A stretch of DNA of 64,000 nt from positions 1,915,953-1,979,952 of the forward strand of contig NZ_CP047117.1 of NCBI RefSeq assembly GCF_030440535.1, in the 5' to 3' direction. This document shows positions 36,248 to 45,687 of the stretch, one piece after another (the first letter of the stretch is position 1; each line of letters opens with the position of its first letter). The notes below the pieces were generated by a model. The model saw nothing but the letters and a program-made list of their open reading frames with translations. It was not told where the DNA came from and searched no databases. A program made the translations under genes and the position numbers. The DNA is from Corynebacterium capitovis DSM 44611 (GTDB lineage: Bacteria; Actinomycetota; Actinomycetes; Mycobacteriales; Mycobacteriaceae).

Positions 36248-37795
36248 ATGAGGAACTTCACCCCGGTTGTCGAGCGCGTCGACGTGACATACCACGCCGA
36301 CGCCTCCAGCCTCTTTGCCCACCTCGGTGGAACGGATGCTCCGGACTCCGTCCTCCTCGAATCCGCTGACATCACAACGAAGTCGGGGCTGCAGTCGGTC
36401 GCCGTCCTCTCGGCGTCACTGCGCGTGACCTGCAACGGGCCGCGGGTCACCGTAGAACCACTCACCCCCTCCGGGGAGGTCGCCGCCGAGAGGTTGGGGG
36501 AGCAGCTCTCCGCGTGCGCGGCGGGGGAGAACACCTACGAGTTCCCCGCTCCGCCGGCGGACGCCGACGAGTGGGAGAGGCTGACCGCCGTCTCTAGCGT
36601 CGCCGCGCTTCGCGCGTTGACCACCGACGCCGGGTACCACGAGGGGGATTTCCCCTTCCTCGCCGGCGGCATAGCCTTCGACTACCTCTCCACCTTCGAG
36701 CAGCTCCCTGAGGTAAGCGAGTCCGCCAACGGATACCCCGACTACCAATTCGTCCTGGCAGAGCGTCTCCTGCGCGTGGACCACCAAACCCGCACGGCCT
36801 ACCTCACGGGCATCGCGTTGGACGGCACCACCCCTGACCTCTCCGCCCTGGCCGAGCAGATCAACGACGCCGAGCCGGTTCGCGCCGAGGCCGTTGCCCG
36901 CACCATCCCCGTGACAGTAACCGCGAGTGTGACGGATGAGGGGTTCCGCGATGACGTCGAGAAGCTCAAAGCCAACATCTACAACGGTGACATCTACCAG
37001 GTCGTGCCCGCGCGGACGTTCACCGCCGACTGCCGGGATGCCTTCGCCGCCTACCAGAGCCTCCGCGACACCAACCCCTCGCCGTACATGTTTTACCTGC
37101 GGGGTCTAAGCCGGACTGGTGAGCAGTACGAGCTGTTCGGTGCCTCGCCCGAATCAAACCTGAAGTTCAACGCGGAGACTCGCGAGGTGCAGCTGTACCC
37201 CATCGCCGGAACGCGCCCCCGCGGACTGCGGCCGGACGGGTCGATCGACCACGAGCTCGACACGCGCATGGAACTGCAGCTGCGCACCGACACCAAAGAG
37301 GTCGCCGAGCACACCATGCTTGTCGACCTCGCCCGTAATGACCTCGCGCGCGTCGCCGCCCCCGGTACGCGGCGCGTGGCGGAACTCCTCCAGGTCGACC
37401 GCTATTCGCGGGTCATGCACCTCGTTTCCCGGGTCACGGGCACGCTCGCCGAGGACCTCGACGCCCTGGACGCGTACCGGGCGTGCATGAACATGGGCAC
37501 TCTGACCGGGGCGCCGAAACTGCGGGCCACCGAGCTGATCCGCCAGCTCGAGGGTGTTCGGCGCGGCTCCTACGGGGGCGCGGTCGGGTACCTCACCGGT
37601 ACCGGGGACATGGACACCTGCATTGTCATCCGCTCGGCGTACGTCGCCAACGGCGTCGCGGCGGTCCAGGCGGGTGCCGGCGTCGTGCGGGACTCCAACC
37701 CACAGGCCGAGGCCGACGAGACGTTGCACAAGGCCTACGCCGTTCTCAACGCCATCGCGCTGAGCGAGGGCGCCACGCTGGAGGTAGTCAAGTGA
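36248..37795 (+). CDS. trpE: Anthranilate synthase component I
   Basis: 515 residues. The LLES motif (36-39), part of the tryptophan feedback site, is present; so are the chorismate-binding motifs GDIYQVVPAR, YPIAGTRPRG and LTGAPKLRA. With TrpG it makes anthranilate from chorismate and glutamine. Start ATG 36248 follows AAGGA; the frame upstream of it is the attenuator. It overlaps trpG (GTGA). Confidence 0.96.
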   Translation: MRNFTPVVERVDVTYHADASSLFAHLGGTDAPDSVLLESADITTKSGLQSVAVLSASLRVTCNGPRVTVEPLTPSGEVAAERLGEQLSACAAGENTYEFPAPPADADEWERLTAVSSVAALRALTTDAGYHEGDFPFLAGGIAFDYLSTFEQLPEVSESANGYPDYQFVLAERLLRVDHQTRTAYLTGIALDGTTPDLSALAEQINDAEPVRAEAVARTIPVTVTASVTDEGFRDDVEKLKANIYNGDIYQVVPARTFTADCRDAFAAYQSLRDTNPSPYMFYLRGLSRTGEQYELFGASPESNLKFNAETREVQLYPIAGTRPRGLRPDGSIDHELDTRMELQLRTDTKEVAEHTMLVDLARNDLARVAAPGTRRVAELLQVDRYSRVMHLVSRVTGTLAEDLDALDAYRACMNMGTLTGAPKLRATELIRQLEGVRRGSYGGAVGYLTGTGDMDTCIVIRSAYVANGVAAVQAGAGVVRDSNPQAEADETLHKAYAVLNAIALSEGATLEVVK

Positions 37796-38412
37796 GCGGG
37801 ATCGTTCTCCTCGATAACCAGGATTCTTTCGTCTACAACCTCGTCGACGCTCTGCGCGCCTACGACACCACGGTCTACCGCAACACCGTACCGGCCGATC
37901 TCGTCCTGTCCAGCAGCCCTGACCTCATCGTTCTCTCGCCGGGCCCGGGGTACCCGGCGGGCGCGGGTTGCATGATGGAAGTGATCCGCGCGTGCCAGGG
38001 CCGCATCCCCATCCTCGGCATCTGCCTCGGCTACCAGGCCCTCGTGGAACATTTCGGCGGCCGCGTGCAACCGTGCGGGCCGGTACATGGGGCGTCGATA
38101 AGCATGGTGCTTTCCGACGTCGGCCTGGCAAGCCCCCTCTTTTCCGGCCTGAGCGTCGACGACGTGCCGGGCCACCCCGGCCGCCTCGTGCCCGTGGCGC
38201 GCTACCACTCGCTAGGCGCCGTCGATCTGCCCGCGCAGCTCACGGCCTTGGCGCGTACCGAAACCGACCTCGGGGACGTGGTAATGGCCGCGCAGTCTGC
38301 TGACGGGATGTCCATCGGGCTGCAATTTCACCCCGAATCCATCCTCACGCCGGGCGGGCCCCTCATTCTCGAGCGGTGCGTCGAACTCTTAGTACAGAAA
38401 GGTAGGCAGTAA
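37792..38412 (+). CDS. trpG: Anthranilate synthase glutamine amidotransferase component II
   Basis: 206 residues, class I amidotransferase. The catalytic triad is visible: Cys in GICLGYQAL, His-Glu in FHPESIL. LDNQDSFVYNL at the N-terminus is the TrpG/PabA hallmark. GTG start overlaps the trpE stop; the trpD ATG follows its TAA directly. It feeds ammonia from glutamine to TrpE. Confidence 0.96.
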   Translation: MSGIVLLDNQDSFVYNLVDALRAYDTTVYRNTVPADLVLSSSPDLIVLSPGPGYPAGAGCMMEVIRACQGRIPILGICLGYQALVEHFGGRVQPCGPVHGASISMVLSDVGLASPLFSGLSVDDVPGHPGRLVPVARYHSLGAVDLPAQLTALARTETDLGDVVMAAQSADGMSIGLQFHPESILTPGGPLILERCVELLVQKGRQ

Positions 38413-39441
38413 ATGGCCAGCGAGAAGTCGCTTGAAATCCTGCGCCGGTTCTTGGACAACCCCGCGCCCTCCCTCGACGAGGCCGTTGAGGCGTTTACCC
38501 CGTTGACGGTGGGGGATTACGACGACGTGCACATCTCAGCGTTGCTCGCCACCGTGAGGACGCGCGGTGAGACGTTTGCAGACATCGCGGGTGCGGCCCA
38601 GGCTTTCCTGCGCGCCGGACGGCCGTTCCCCGTGACGGGCGAGGGGATCATGGATTCCGCCGGCACCGGCGGCGACGGGGCGAACACGATCAACATTTCC
38701 ACCGCGGCATCCCTCACCGCCGCCTCGGCTGGGGTGAAGTTGATCAAATGCGGGAACCGCTCCGTCTCCTCCAAGTCCGGTTCCGCGGACGTCTTGGAGG
38801 CGCTGAATATCCCACTGGGCCTCGACCCAGACCGCGCAGTGCGGCAGTTCGAGAGCTCGAACTTCACCTTCCTCTTCGCTCCGGCGTACAATCCAGCTAT
38901 CGCCCACGTACAACCCGTGCGCAAGGCACTCGGCGTTCCGACGATCTTCAACACGCTGGGTCCATTGTTGAGCCCAGGACGACCGGAATACCAAATCATG
39001 GGTATTGCTAATCCTGGGTACGGCCACATAATCGCGGAGACGATGAGTGAGCTGGGGCGGAGTCGAGCTTTAGTCGTACACGGTGCTGGCACAGACGAGG
39101 TCGCTGTCCATGGCGAAACCCAGGTCTGGGAGCTCACCCGCGACGGAGAAATCTTGAACTACACCATCACACCGGAATCGTTGGGTCTACCCACGTATGC
39201 CTTGGACGAGCTGCGCGGGGGTGACGGAGTGGAGAATGCGCGGTTGATGCGGGCCACCTTCGCAGGGGAGGGCCCCGCCGCCCACCGTGACGCCGTCGCT
39301 GCGAACGCCGGCGCGATGTTCTACCTCCGCGGAATGAACGACTCGCTGCGCGAGGGGGTCGAACGCGCTCGGCAGGTACTTAACGACGGCACCGTTCACG
39401 AGTGGCTCCGCCGGCACGAGGAGGCCGATTACAGTGACTAA
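38413..39441 (+). CDS. trpD: Anthranilate phosphoribosyltransferase
   Basis: 342 residues. DSAGTGGDGANTINIST is the PRPP-binding loop, and KCGNRSVSSKSGSADVLEALN is the conserved catalytic segment. It joins anthranilate to PRPP. It starts right after trpG and overlaps trpC by eight bases. Confidence 0.97.
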   Translation: MASEKSLEILRRFLDNPAPSLDEAVEAFTPLTVGDYDDVHISALLATVRTRGETFADIAGAAQAFLRAGRPFPVTGEGIMDSAGTGGDGANTINISTAASLTAASAGVKLIKCGNRSVSSKSGSADVLEALNIPLGLDPDRAVRQFESSNFTFLFAPAYNPAIAHVQPVRKALGVPTIFNTLGPLLSPGRPEYQIMGIANPGYGHIIAETMSELGRSRALVVHGAGTDEVAVHGETQVWELTRDGEILNYTITPESLGLPTYALDELRGGDGVENARLMRATFAGEGPAAHRDAVAANAGAMFYLRGMNDSLREGVERARQVLNDGTVHEWLRRHEEADYSD

Positions 39442-40846
39442 ATTACCGACGATATTGGAGGGAATTGTACAGTCTCGATTTAGTCACCTTGACGAAATTC
39501 GGCGCCGCATCGCACACGTCGACCCCGCCCGGCTCGAGCCGTCCACGCGCTCCCTCTACGACAACCTTGCGCGGCCCGGTACGCAATACATCATGGAGTG
39601 CAAGTCCTCCTCGCCCTCGCTGGGGTTGATCCGGAGCGACTACAACCCGGGGGAGATCGCGCGCGTTTACTCGCGCTACGCCGCCGGCATCTCCGTCCTC
39701 TGCGAGCCCGAGCGCTTCGGCGGCGATTACGACCACTTGGCCACCGTGGCGGCATCCACGCACCTGCCGGTCCTTTGCAAAGACTTCATCGTCGACGAGG
39801 TGCAGATCCACGCGGCACGGTACTTCGGCGCGGACGCGGTCCTCCTGATGTTGAGTGTGCTCGACGACCCCACCTACGCCCGGCTCTCAGCAGAAGCGGA
39901 GCGGTTGGGCATGGACGTCCTCACGGAGGTGATCGACGAGGTGGAAGCCCGGCGTGCCACGAAACTCGGGGTGCGAATCTTCGGCGTGAATCACCGCAAT
40001 CTCCACGACCTCAGCATCGACCTCGAGCGCTCCCGTCGTCTCGCACCGCTGGCCCCGAGCGGGGCAGTGGTCGTTGCCGAATCCGGGATCCGCGACGTGG
40101 AAACCACGCGCCGGTTAGGGGGTCATTCGGACGGGTTCCTCGTTGGCTCCCAGCTCAGCGGAGAGCCCGATGTCGACGCTGCTGCCCGCGCGCTCGTTTA
40201 TGGGACCAACAAAGTGTGCGGGTTGACTTCCTGGTCGGCGGCGCAGGCGGCGCGCGCCGCCGGGGCGTTGTACGGGGGGCTGATCTTCGAAGGTGCGTCG
40301 CCCCGTAATGTTTCACGTGAAACAGCCCTAGAAATCATGCGTCGGGAACCGAGTCTGAAGTACGTCGCCGTATCCCGGGCGACCGAAGGCTGGGCCGACG
40401 TCGCACTGCCGGGTATGCACGCCGTCCAAATCCACGCGCCCTACCAAGGCAGCCTTGAGGCGGAGCGCGACCTCGTGGCGCGCGTTCGAAACGAAGTTGG
40501 GGCGGAGATCGAGGTCTGGCGCGCGGTGTCCATGACGGACCCGGTGGGTGTCGACGTGGCGGTGGATGTGGCGGAGGACGTCGACAAGCTTGTGCTCGAC
40601 GCGGGTTCCGGCGGCACGGGCGAGACCTTCGACTGGGCGCAGGTTCCTAACCAGGTGAAAGCGCGGGCTCTGCTCGCCGGGGGCATAGGCCCGGAAAACA
40701 TCCACCAGGCTCTCGCCGTGGGCTGCGCCGGCGTAGATGTGAACTCCGGCGTGGAATATCCTGCGGGAGCGGGGGTCTGGGCTGGCCGGAAAGATGCGGC
40801 CGCCCTGTGCGATGTGTTTCAGACAATACGGAATTTCCACTACTAG
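39434..40846 (+). CDS. trpCF: Fused indole-3-glycerol-phosphate synthase / phosphoribosylanthranilate isomerase
   Basis: 470 residues. IGPS domain about 1-255 (MECKSSSPSLGLIR, VLCKDFIVDE, AESGIRDVE) and PRAI domain about 258-470 (VCGLTSWSAAQAA, LIFEGASPRNVS, LLAGGIGPENI). A single bifunctional chain as in E. coli and C. glutamicum. GTG start at 39434 overlaps trpD. A perfect parS (40309-40324) is written into the conserved SPRxVS motif of the isomerase domain. Confidence 0.96.
   Translation: MTKLPTILEGIVQSRFSHLDEIRRRIAHVDPARLEPSTRSLYDNLARPGTQYIMECKSSSPSLGLIRSDYNPGEIARVYSRYAAGISVLCEPERFGGDYDHLATVAASTHLPVLCKDFIVDEVQIHAARYFGADAVLLMLSVLDDPTYARLSAEAERLGMDVLTEVIDEVEARRATKLGVRIFGVNHRNLHDLSIDLERSRRLAPLAPSGAVVVAESGIRDVETTRRLGGHSDGFLVGSQLSGEPDVDAAARALVYGTNKVCGLTSWSAAQAARAAGALYGGLIFEGASPRNVSRETALEIMRREPSLKYVAVSRATEGWADVALPGMHAVQIHAPYQGSLEAERDLVARVRNEVGAEIEVWRAVSMTDPVGVDVAVDVAEDVDKLVLDAGSGGTGETFDWAQVPNQVKARALLAGGIGPENIHQALAVGCAGVDVNSGVEYPAGAGVWAGRKDAAALCDVFQTIRNFHY
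40309..40324. other. parS: parS site 4, inside trpCF
   Basis: Exact TGTTTCACGTGAAACA within the coding sequence, read as N292-V-S-R-E-T297. About 23.7 kb from dnaA. Confidence 0.94.
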
Positions 40847-40858
40847 AAGGGCGATGAG

Positions 40859-42097
40859 ATGACAGACCACCACGGGGGCACGCTGTTGCCCGCCTATTAC
40901 GGCGACTTTGGCGGGCAGTATGTGCCGGAGTCACTGCTGCCGGCGCTCGACGAGCTCGAGAGGGCGTTCGTCGAGGCGTGGGAGGACGCGGTGTTCATGG
41001 CGGAGTATCGCGCGTTGCTGCGCGACTACCTCGGCCGGCCGACCCCGCTGACCGAGTGCCGCAACCTTCCGCTGGGGGAGAGCCCCGCGCGGATTTTCCT
41101 CAAGCGCGAAGACCTCGTCCACGGTGGCGCTCACAAGACCAACCAGGTCATCGGCCAGGCCCTGCTGGCCAAGAAGATGGGCAAGACGCGCATCATCGCC
41201 GAGACGGGCGCCGGGCAGCACGGAACGGCGACGGCACTTGCCTGCGCACTGCTTGACCTCGACTGCGTCATCTACATGGGCGTCGAGGACATGGCCCGCC
41301 AAGAACCCAACGTCTACCGCATGAGGCTCATGGGTGCGGAGGTCGTGGGCGTTGACTCCGGGTCCGGCACGCTGAAAGACGCCGTGAACGAGGCGTTGCG
41401 GGACTGGACCGCCACGTTCCACGAATCGCACTATCTGCTGGGCACCGCTGCCGGACCGCACCCCTTCCCGCGAATCGTCAAGGAGTTCCACCGCGTCATC
41501 TCACAGGAGGCCCGGGCCCAGATGCTTGAAAGGACGGGCTCGCTTCCGAACGAAGTCGTCGCCTGCGTCGGTGGCGGCTCCAACGCCATTGGGATGTTTG
41601 CCGAGTTCATTGACGACGAGGGCGTCGCGCTCATCGGCGCCGAGCCGGGAGGGGAGGGTTTCGGCCACGGCAAGCACGGCGCCGCCATCGCCGCCGGCAC
41701 CATCGGAATCCTCCACGGCACGAAGTCCTACCTCATGCGCGACGACGATGGACAGGTAGAGGAGTCTTACTCCATCTCCGCCGGGCTCGACTACCCAGCC
41801 GTCGGACCCGAACACGCCCACCTCGCCGCAACCGGACGCGCCCGCTACGTCCCCGTGAGCGACAAAGACGCAATCGCAGCCTTCCAGCTGCTCTCCAAAT
41901 ACGAGGGCATCATCCCGGCGCTGGAGTCCTCCCACGCGATGGCCTACGCACTCAAGCGGGCCAGCGAAGCCACCGAACCGCTGAACATCCTGGTCTCCCT
42001 CTCCGGGCGCGGGGACAAGGACGTCGCCCACGTCCGCGCCACCATCGAGCAACACCCGGACTGGGCAATCGAGCGGACGCACGAAAGGGAAAACTGA
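40859..42097 (+). CDS. trpB: Tryptophan synthase beta subunit
   Basis: 412 residues, PLP enzyme that joins indole and serine. GGAHKTNQ holds the PLP Lys, [10 protein letters not shown] binds the substrate, and [10 protein letters not shown] holds the phosphate loop. It starts 12 bases after trpCF, with GGGCGATGAG before it as a weak ribosome site. It precedes trpA by one base. Confidence 0.97.
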   Translation: MTDHHGGTLLPAYYGDFGGQYVPESLLPALDELERAFVEAWEDAVFMAEYRALLRDYLGRPTPLTECRNLPLGESPARIFLKREDLVHGGAHKTNQVIGQALLAKKMGKTRIIAETGAGQHGTATALACALLDLDCVIYMGVEDMARQEPNVYRMRLMGAEVVGVDSGSGTLKDAVNEALRDWTATFHESHYLLGTAAGPHPFPRIVKEFHRVISQEARAQMLERTGSLPNEVVACVGGGSNAIGMFAEFIDDEGVALIGAEPGGEGFGHGKHGAAIAAGTIGILHGTKSYLMRDDDGQVEESYSISAGLDYPAVGPEHAHLAATGRARYVPVSDKDAIAAFQLLSKYEGIIPALESSHAMAYALKRASEATEPLNILVSLSGRGDKDVAHVRATIEQHPDWAIERTHEREN

Positions 42098-42098
42098 C

Positions 42099-42941
42099 AT
42101 GAGCCGCTATGACACCCTCTTTGACAACCTCGCCGCGAAGAACGAGGGGGCGTTCGTTCCTTTCATCATGCTGGGAGACCCCTCCCCCGAGGACACCCTG
42201 GAAATCGTTCAAGCCATTGTCGACGCAGGCGCGGACGCGCTCGAGCTCGGCGTTCCCTTTTCCGACCCAGTTGCCGACGGGCCGACCATCCAGAAGGCCC
42301 ACACTCGCGCCCTAGACGGCGGGGCGAACGTCGATAAGTCTTTGGCTCAAGTGCGCGTGATCCGCGAGGCGTACCCCGACCTGCCGATCGGGATGCTCAT
42401 CTACGCAAACGTGGCCTACGTGCGTGGCGTAGAGAATTTTTACCGCGACCTGCACGAGGCCGGGGCTGACAGCGTGTTACTTCCCGACGTCCCCGTGCGC
42501 GAGGGCGCGCCCTTTTCCGACGCCGCCCGCGCAAACGGAATCGACCCGATCTACATCGCACCCGCCAAAGCCTCCGCCGAGACCCTCAAAGGAGTAGCCG
42601 CCGCCTCGCAGGGCTACATCTACGCCATCTCGCGCGACGGGGTGACGGGAACCGAGCGCGAATCCTCCGTGGAGGGTTTGCGCGACGTGGTCCAGAACAT
42701 CCAGCGTTTCGGAGGAGCGCCGGTGCTCCTCGGCTTCGGCATTTCCGAGCCTTCCCACGTGCGCGCCGCGATCGCGGCGGGGGCCGCGGGGGCAATCACG
42801 GGTTCGGCCATTACCAAGATTATCGACGGCTTCGTCACCGGCTCGCATCCGCAGCCGGGTAAAATCAGCGATATGGCCGGGCTGAGGGACGCTTTGGGCT
42901 CCTACGTCGCCACGATGAAGCAGGCTACCATCAGAGCATGA
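42099..42941 (+). CDS. trpA: Tryptophan synthase alpha subunit
   Basis: 280 residues, TIM barrel. ALELGVPFSDPVADGPTIQ has the active-site Glu and Asp region, and GFGISEPSHV the phosphate loop. It cleaves indole-3-glycerol phosphate and channels indole to TrpB. Its stop overlaps the next ATG (ATGA), so the Rieske gene is in the same transcript. Confidence 0.97.
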   Translation: MSRYDTLFDNLAAKNEGAFVPFIMLGDPSPEDTLEIVQAIVDAGADALELGVPFSDPVADGPTIQKAHTRALDGGANVDKSLAQVRVIREAYPDLPIGMLIYANVAYVRGVENFYRDLHEAGADSVLLPDVPVREGAPFSDAARANGIDPIYIAPAKASAETLKGVAAASQGYIYAISRDGVTGTERESSVEGLRDVVQNIQRFGGAPVLLGFGISEPSHVRAAIAAGAAGAITGSAITKIIDGFVTGSHPQPGKISDMAGLRDALGSYVATMKQATIRA

Positions 42942-43312
42942 CCTGTTCACGACGCCTCTTCCTGCTTGGTACCGCGACAACCTTCGCGGGCGCTTTCCTC
43001 GCCGCGTGCGGCACGGAGCCGACCGCGGAGGTGGCCAAAACACAAGTCCCCGTGGGAAGCTCGGTGATCCTCGACGACTTCATCATCGCCCAGCCCACCG
43101 AGGGGCAGTACGTGGCGTACTCGTCGACATGCCCTCACGAGTTCCGCAAGATCACCCAAGTCCAAGACGACAAGGTGCGCTGCACCGCCCACGGTTCGAC
43201 GTTCAACGTCGCAGACGGCTCGGTTGTCTCTGGCCCCGCCGTGCGCGGCCTGCGGCAGGTCCAGCTGGCCGAGAGCGGGGACCGCGTTCAGGCGAGCGAT
43301 CCGGACGCCTAG
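42938..43312 (+). CDS. Rieske [2Fe-2S] lipoprotein, Tat-like signal
   Basis: 124 residues. An N-terminal SRRLFLLGTATTFAGAF with a lipobox LAAC (about residue 25) points to Tat export and lipid anchoring outside the membrane. The cluster ligands are seen as TCPHEF and CTAHGSTF (CxH and CxxH). It is small, a single Rieske domain with no partner oxygenase. It overlaps trpA by four bases, an odd place for an electron-transfer lipoprotein; its partner is unknown. Confidence 0.85.
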   Translation: MTCSRRLFLLGTATTFAGAFLAACGTEPTAEVAKTQVPVGSSVILDDFIIAQPTEGQYVAYSSTCPHEFRKITQVQDDKVRCTAHGSTFNVADGSVVSGPAVRGLRQVQLAESGDRVQASDPDA

Positions 43313-43343
43313 GTCTGGCTGGCGCGCTCCGTACACTGAGTGC

Positions 43344-44303
43344 ATGCCAGCCTTCCTCAAAGACCCCCTTATCCAGGGCATCATCGCAGCGGTCATCCTC
43401 GCGCTGCTTGTACCCGCCCAGGGCGCTTTCGCCGACGCCCTCGGCTGGGCAACGAAGATCGGGATCGCCCTCCTCTTTTTCCTCTACGGTGCGCGCCTGT
43501 CGACGCGCGAGGCACTGCGGGGGTTAACACACTGGCGCCTGCACCTCACCATCTTGGCGATCACTTTCGTGGTATACCCCCTGATCGGCCTCGCGCTGCG
43601 CCCCACCACGGTCTTCCTCTCGGGCTCGCTGTACCAAGGCCTCCTTTATGCCATGCTGGTGCCCTCGACAGTGCAGTCCTCTGTGGCGCTGACCGGTATT
43701 GCGCGGGGGAACATCCCTGGGGCTGTCGTTGCGGCGAGTGTGTCCAGCCTCGTCGGGGTCCTCGCTACCCCGCTGCTAGTCATGATGCTCATGGGCGGGG
43801 GAGGGGGCGTCCACATCGGCGGCGGGGTCTTCGCCAGTATCGGCCTGCAGCTCCTCCTACCTTTCGTGCTGGGCCAGCTGGCGCACAACTTCCTTCCCGG
43901 GGCCGCTCGCGTTGCGGCGGCTAAGGCGACGAAAGTGGTGGACCGCGGGTCGATCTGGCTGGTGGTCTACAGCGCCTTCTCGCAGGGCGTGGTGGCCGGG
44001 GTTTTCTCACAGGTGGCACCGTGGGAGATCGCGGCCGTCATCGGGATCTCCTGCGCGCTCGTGACCGGGATGCTTGCCCTCACCGAGCGCACCGCACGGG
44101 CGCTGGGCTTCACACGCGAGGACACCGTCGCTATCCAGATGTGCGGCACGCAGAAGTCCCTGGCGGCGGGTCTGCCGATGGCCTCGGTGATCTTCGGCGG
44201 GGAAGCGTTAGGTATCCTCATCGTCCCGCTCATGGTGTACCACCTCACGCAGCTGATTCTGTGCTCCTCTCTGGCGGCTCGGTACGCACGCGTGGGCGGC
44301 TAG
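43344..44303 (+). CDS. Bile-acid:sodium-symporter-like (SBF-like) membrane protein
   Basis: 319 residues, about nine to ten membrane segments; LFFLYGARLSTREALRG and MCGTQKSLAAGLPM are typical of the SBF-like (YfeH) group. ATG 43344 is chosen; a 40-residue upstream extension would overlap the Rieske gene in another frame. The substrate is not known. In yeast and bacteria this group has been linked to organic anion or sterol transport. Confidence 0.82.
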   Translation: MPAFLKDPLIQGIIAAVILALLVPAQGAFADALGWATKIGIALLFFLYGARLSTREALRGLTHWRLHLTILAITFVVYPLIGLALRPTTVFLSGSLYQGLLYAMLVPSTVQSSVALTGIARGNIPGAVVAASVSSLVGVLATPLLVMMLMGGGGGVHIGGGVFASIGLQLLLPFVLGQLAHNFLPGAARVAAAKATKVVDRGSIWLVVYSAFSQGVVAGVFSQVAPWEIAAVIGISCALVTGMLALTERTARALGFTREDTVAIQMCGTQKSLAAGLPMASVIFGGEALGILIVPLMVYHLTQLILCSSLAARYARVGG

Positions 44304-44332
44304 ACTGAAAGCACTGAGCCCCACAAAAGGAG

Positions 44333-44650
44333 ATGTTTCACGTGAAACACTACGTTCGTCTGCACTACGTCGCGCCCGACCTCGGCGGTGAGCTCCTCAA
44401 CGTGGCGGAGCTGCACGAGCTGTCCGACACCGAGTGCACCATGATCCGCATGATCGAGCTTGACCCTCACGAGGCCATCACAGGCGCGTGGGCCGACGGC
44501 AAACTGGTAGGGCAGGCCAACGAGCCGTCGACAGTCGTGCCCCACCCCGACACCTACCGCGAATTTGAAGGGATTACGGCAGACCCAATGTCAGAGGACG
44601 AGTTCCTCGCGCTGTGGGCGGAAGCCCGCGCGAAATTCCCGGAACTCTAG
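44333..44650 (+). CDS. Small DUF6881-like protein
   Basis: Up to 105 residues. The pattern IRMIELDPHEAITGAWADGK resembles DUF6881 proteins (a conserved regulator-like ‘E.r.ve.f.dG’ core), but the match is weak and the function unknown. ATG 44333 directly abuts AGGAG, too close for normal initiation; GTG 44342, inside parS site 5, has ideal nine-base spacing and may be the real start. It converges on azlD, with a four-base overlap. Confidence 0.6.
   Translation: MFHVKHYVRLHYVAPDLGGELLNVAELHELSDTECTMIRMIELDPHEAITGAWADGKLVGQANEPSTVVPHPDTYREFEGITADPMSEDEFLALWAEARAKFPEL
44334..44349. other. parS: parS site 5, over the start of a small gene
   Basis: Exact TGTTTCACGTGAAACA. It covers most of the first five codons of the small gene at 44333. 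About 19.6 kb from dnaA, the closest of the five. Confidence 0.94.
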
Positions 44651-44985
44651 AGAACTAGGTTGACAAGCGCCATGTAGAGCGCAGTCCCGCCGACGATCGA
44701 CAGCACAGTGGACCGTCGCCACGCATGGAGCGCGAGAGTGGCCAGCGCACACATGAGCGCGACCGGCACGCCCCCGGTCGTTCCCGACGCGCCGGCGACC
44801 ACGTAGACCACCAACACAACCATGACCCCAACCGGCATGGCCGCGCCTAGGAACTCGATGAGCGGGCTACCCTTGAGCAGCCTTAAGAAGGAAAACGGCA
44901 GAGCCCGCAGCAAGAGAGTGACCGCACCAACTGGCAGAAGCACAGCCAACACCGCCCCCAGACCCACTCCCGCGGGCAGACCCAT
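44647..44985 (-). CDS. azlD: AzlD/BrnE-type amino-acid exporter small subunit
   Basis: 112 residues, four hydrophobic segments (GLGAVLAVLLPVGAVTLLLRALPFSFLR is typical of AzlD). It directly follows azlC with no gap. In C. glutamicum the pair BrnF/BrnE exports branched amino acids and methionine; the same is expected here. No lrp gene is next to it, unlike in C. glutamicum. Confidence 0.85.
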   Translation of the reverse strand: MGLPAGVGLGAVLAVLLPVGAVTLLLRALPFSFLRLLKGSPLIEFLGAAMPVGVMVVLVVYVVAGASGTTGGVPVALMCALATLALHAWRRSTVLSIVGGTALYMALVNLVL

Positions 44986-45687
44986 CTACTTCGCCCTCCA
45001 CGTCAGCTTCTTGTCCAGCCCAGGGTTCCAGAACCGAGCCAGCAGGACGAGGAAGAACAGCGGTAGCGACACCAGTAGCATCTGGTCCGGTGCCACGACG
45101 GCCGCAGCCACCGCGATCGCCCCCGCGATGAGAACCGCGGAGTAGTCACGCGATGATCTGAAGGTCTCGTAGGCCAAAACGACGAACAGGGCCGTCAAGG
45201 CAAAATCCATTCCCTGAATACTGGGCGGGATGATCTGCCCCGCCAGCGCCCCTAGGATGCCCGAGAGTACCCACACCGCCTGGCACAGGACCTGGATGCT
45301 CAGCACGCGCGCGCCCGAATCCGGCCGAACCGCCGAGGCGATGGCGTAGGACTCATCCGTCAGCGCGTAGGTCGAGTAAGCCCTGCCCACCTGCGAGCGG
45401 ATGAGGTGGCGGGGGAAGGTCAACCCGTACACCAGATGCCGAAAGTTGACCATGAACCCCGTCAATGCGGACGCGACCGGGCCGACCCCCGCCGTCACCA
45501 TCTCCACGGCCAGAAACTCGCTCGAACCCGCATAAATGAGCACCGAAAAGATGGGTGCCCACCACCAGGCGAAACCCGCGTGCGTGACCACCAGGCCGAA
45601 GGCGATGCCGAGCGGCACGAGACCAAGCCCGACCAGCCACGTGTCCGCCAGCCCCCGGCGAACCTCGCGCCACGCGCCGGGGGCCAC
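44986..45687 (-). CDS. azlC: AzlC/BrnF-type branched-chain amino-acid exporter large subunit
   Basis: 233 residues, about seven or eight membrane segments. IYAGSSEFLAVEMV and TDESYAIASA are the AzlC family motifs. GTG start shares one base with the stop of yqgE (TAGTG). It pairs with AzlD to form the exporter. Transcription appears to run pcnA-yqgE-azlC-azlD. Confidence 0.9.
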   Translation of the reverse strand: MAPGAWREVRRGLADTWLVGLGLVPLGIAFGLVVTHAGFAWWWAPIFSVLIYAGSSEFLAVEMVTAGVGPVASALTGFMVNFRHLVYGLTFPRHLIRSQVGRAYSTYALTDESYAIASAVRPDSGARVLSIQVLCQAVWVLSGILGALAGQIIPPSIQGMDFALTALFVVLAYETFRSSRDYSAVLIAGAIAVAAAVVAPDQMLLVSLPLFFLVLLARFWNPGLDKKLTWRAK

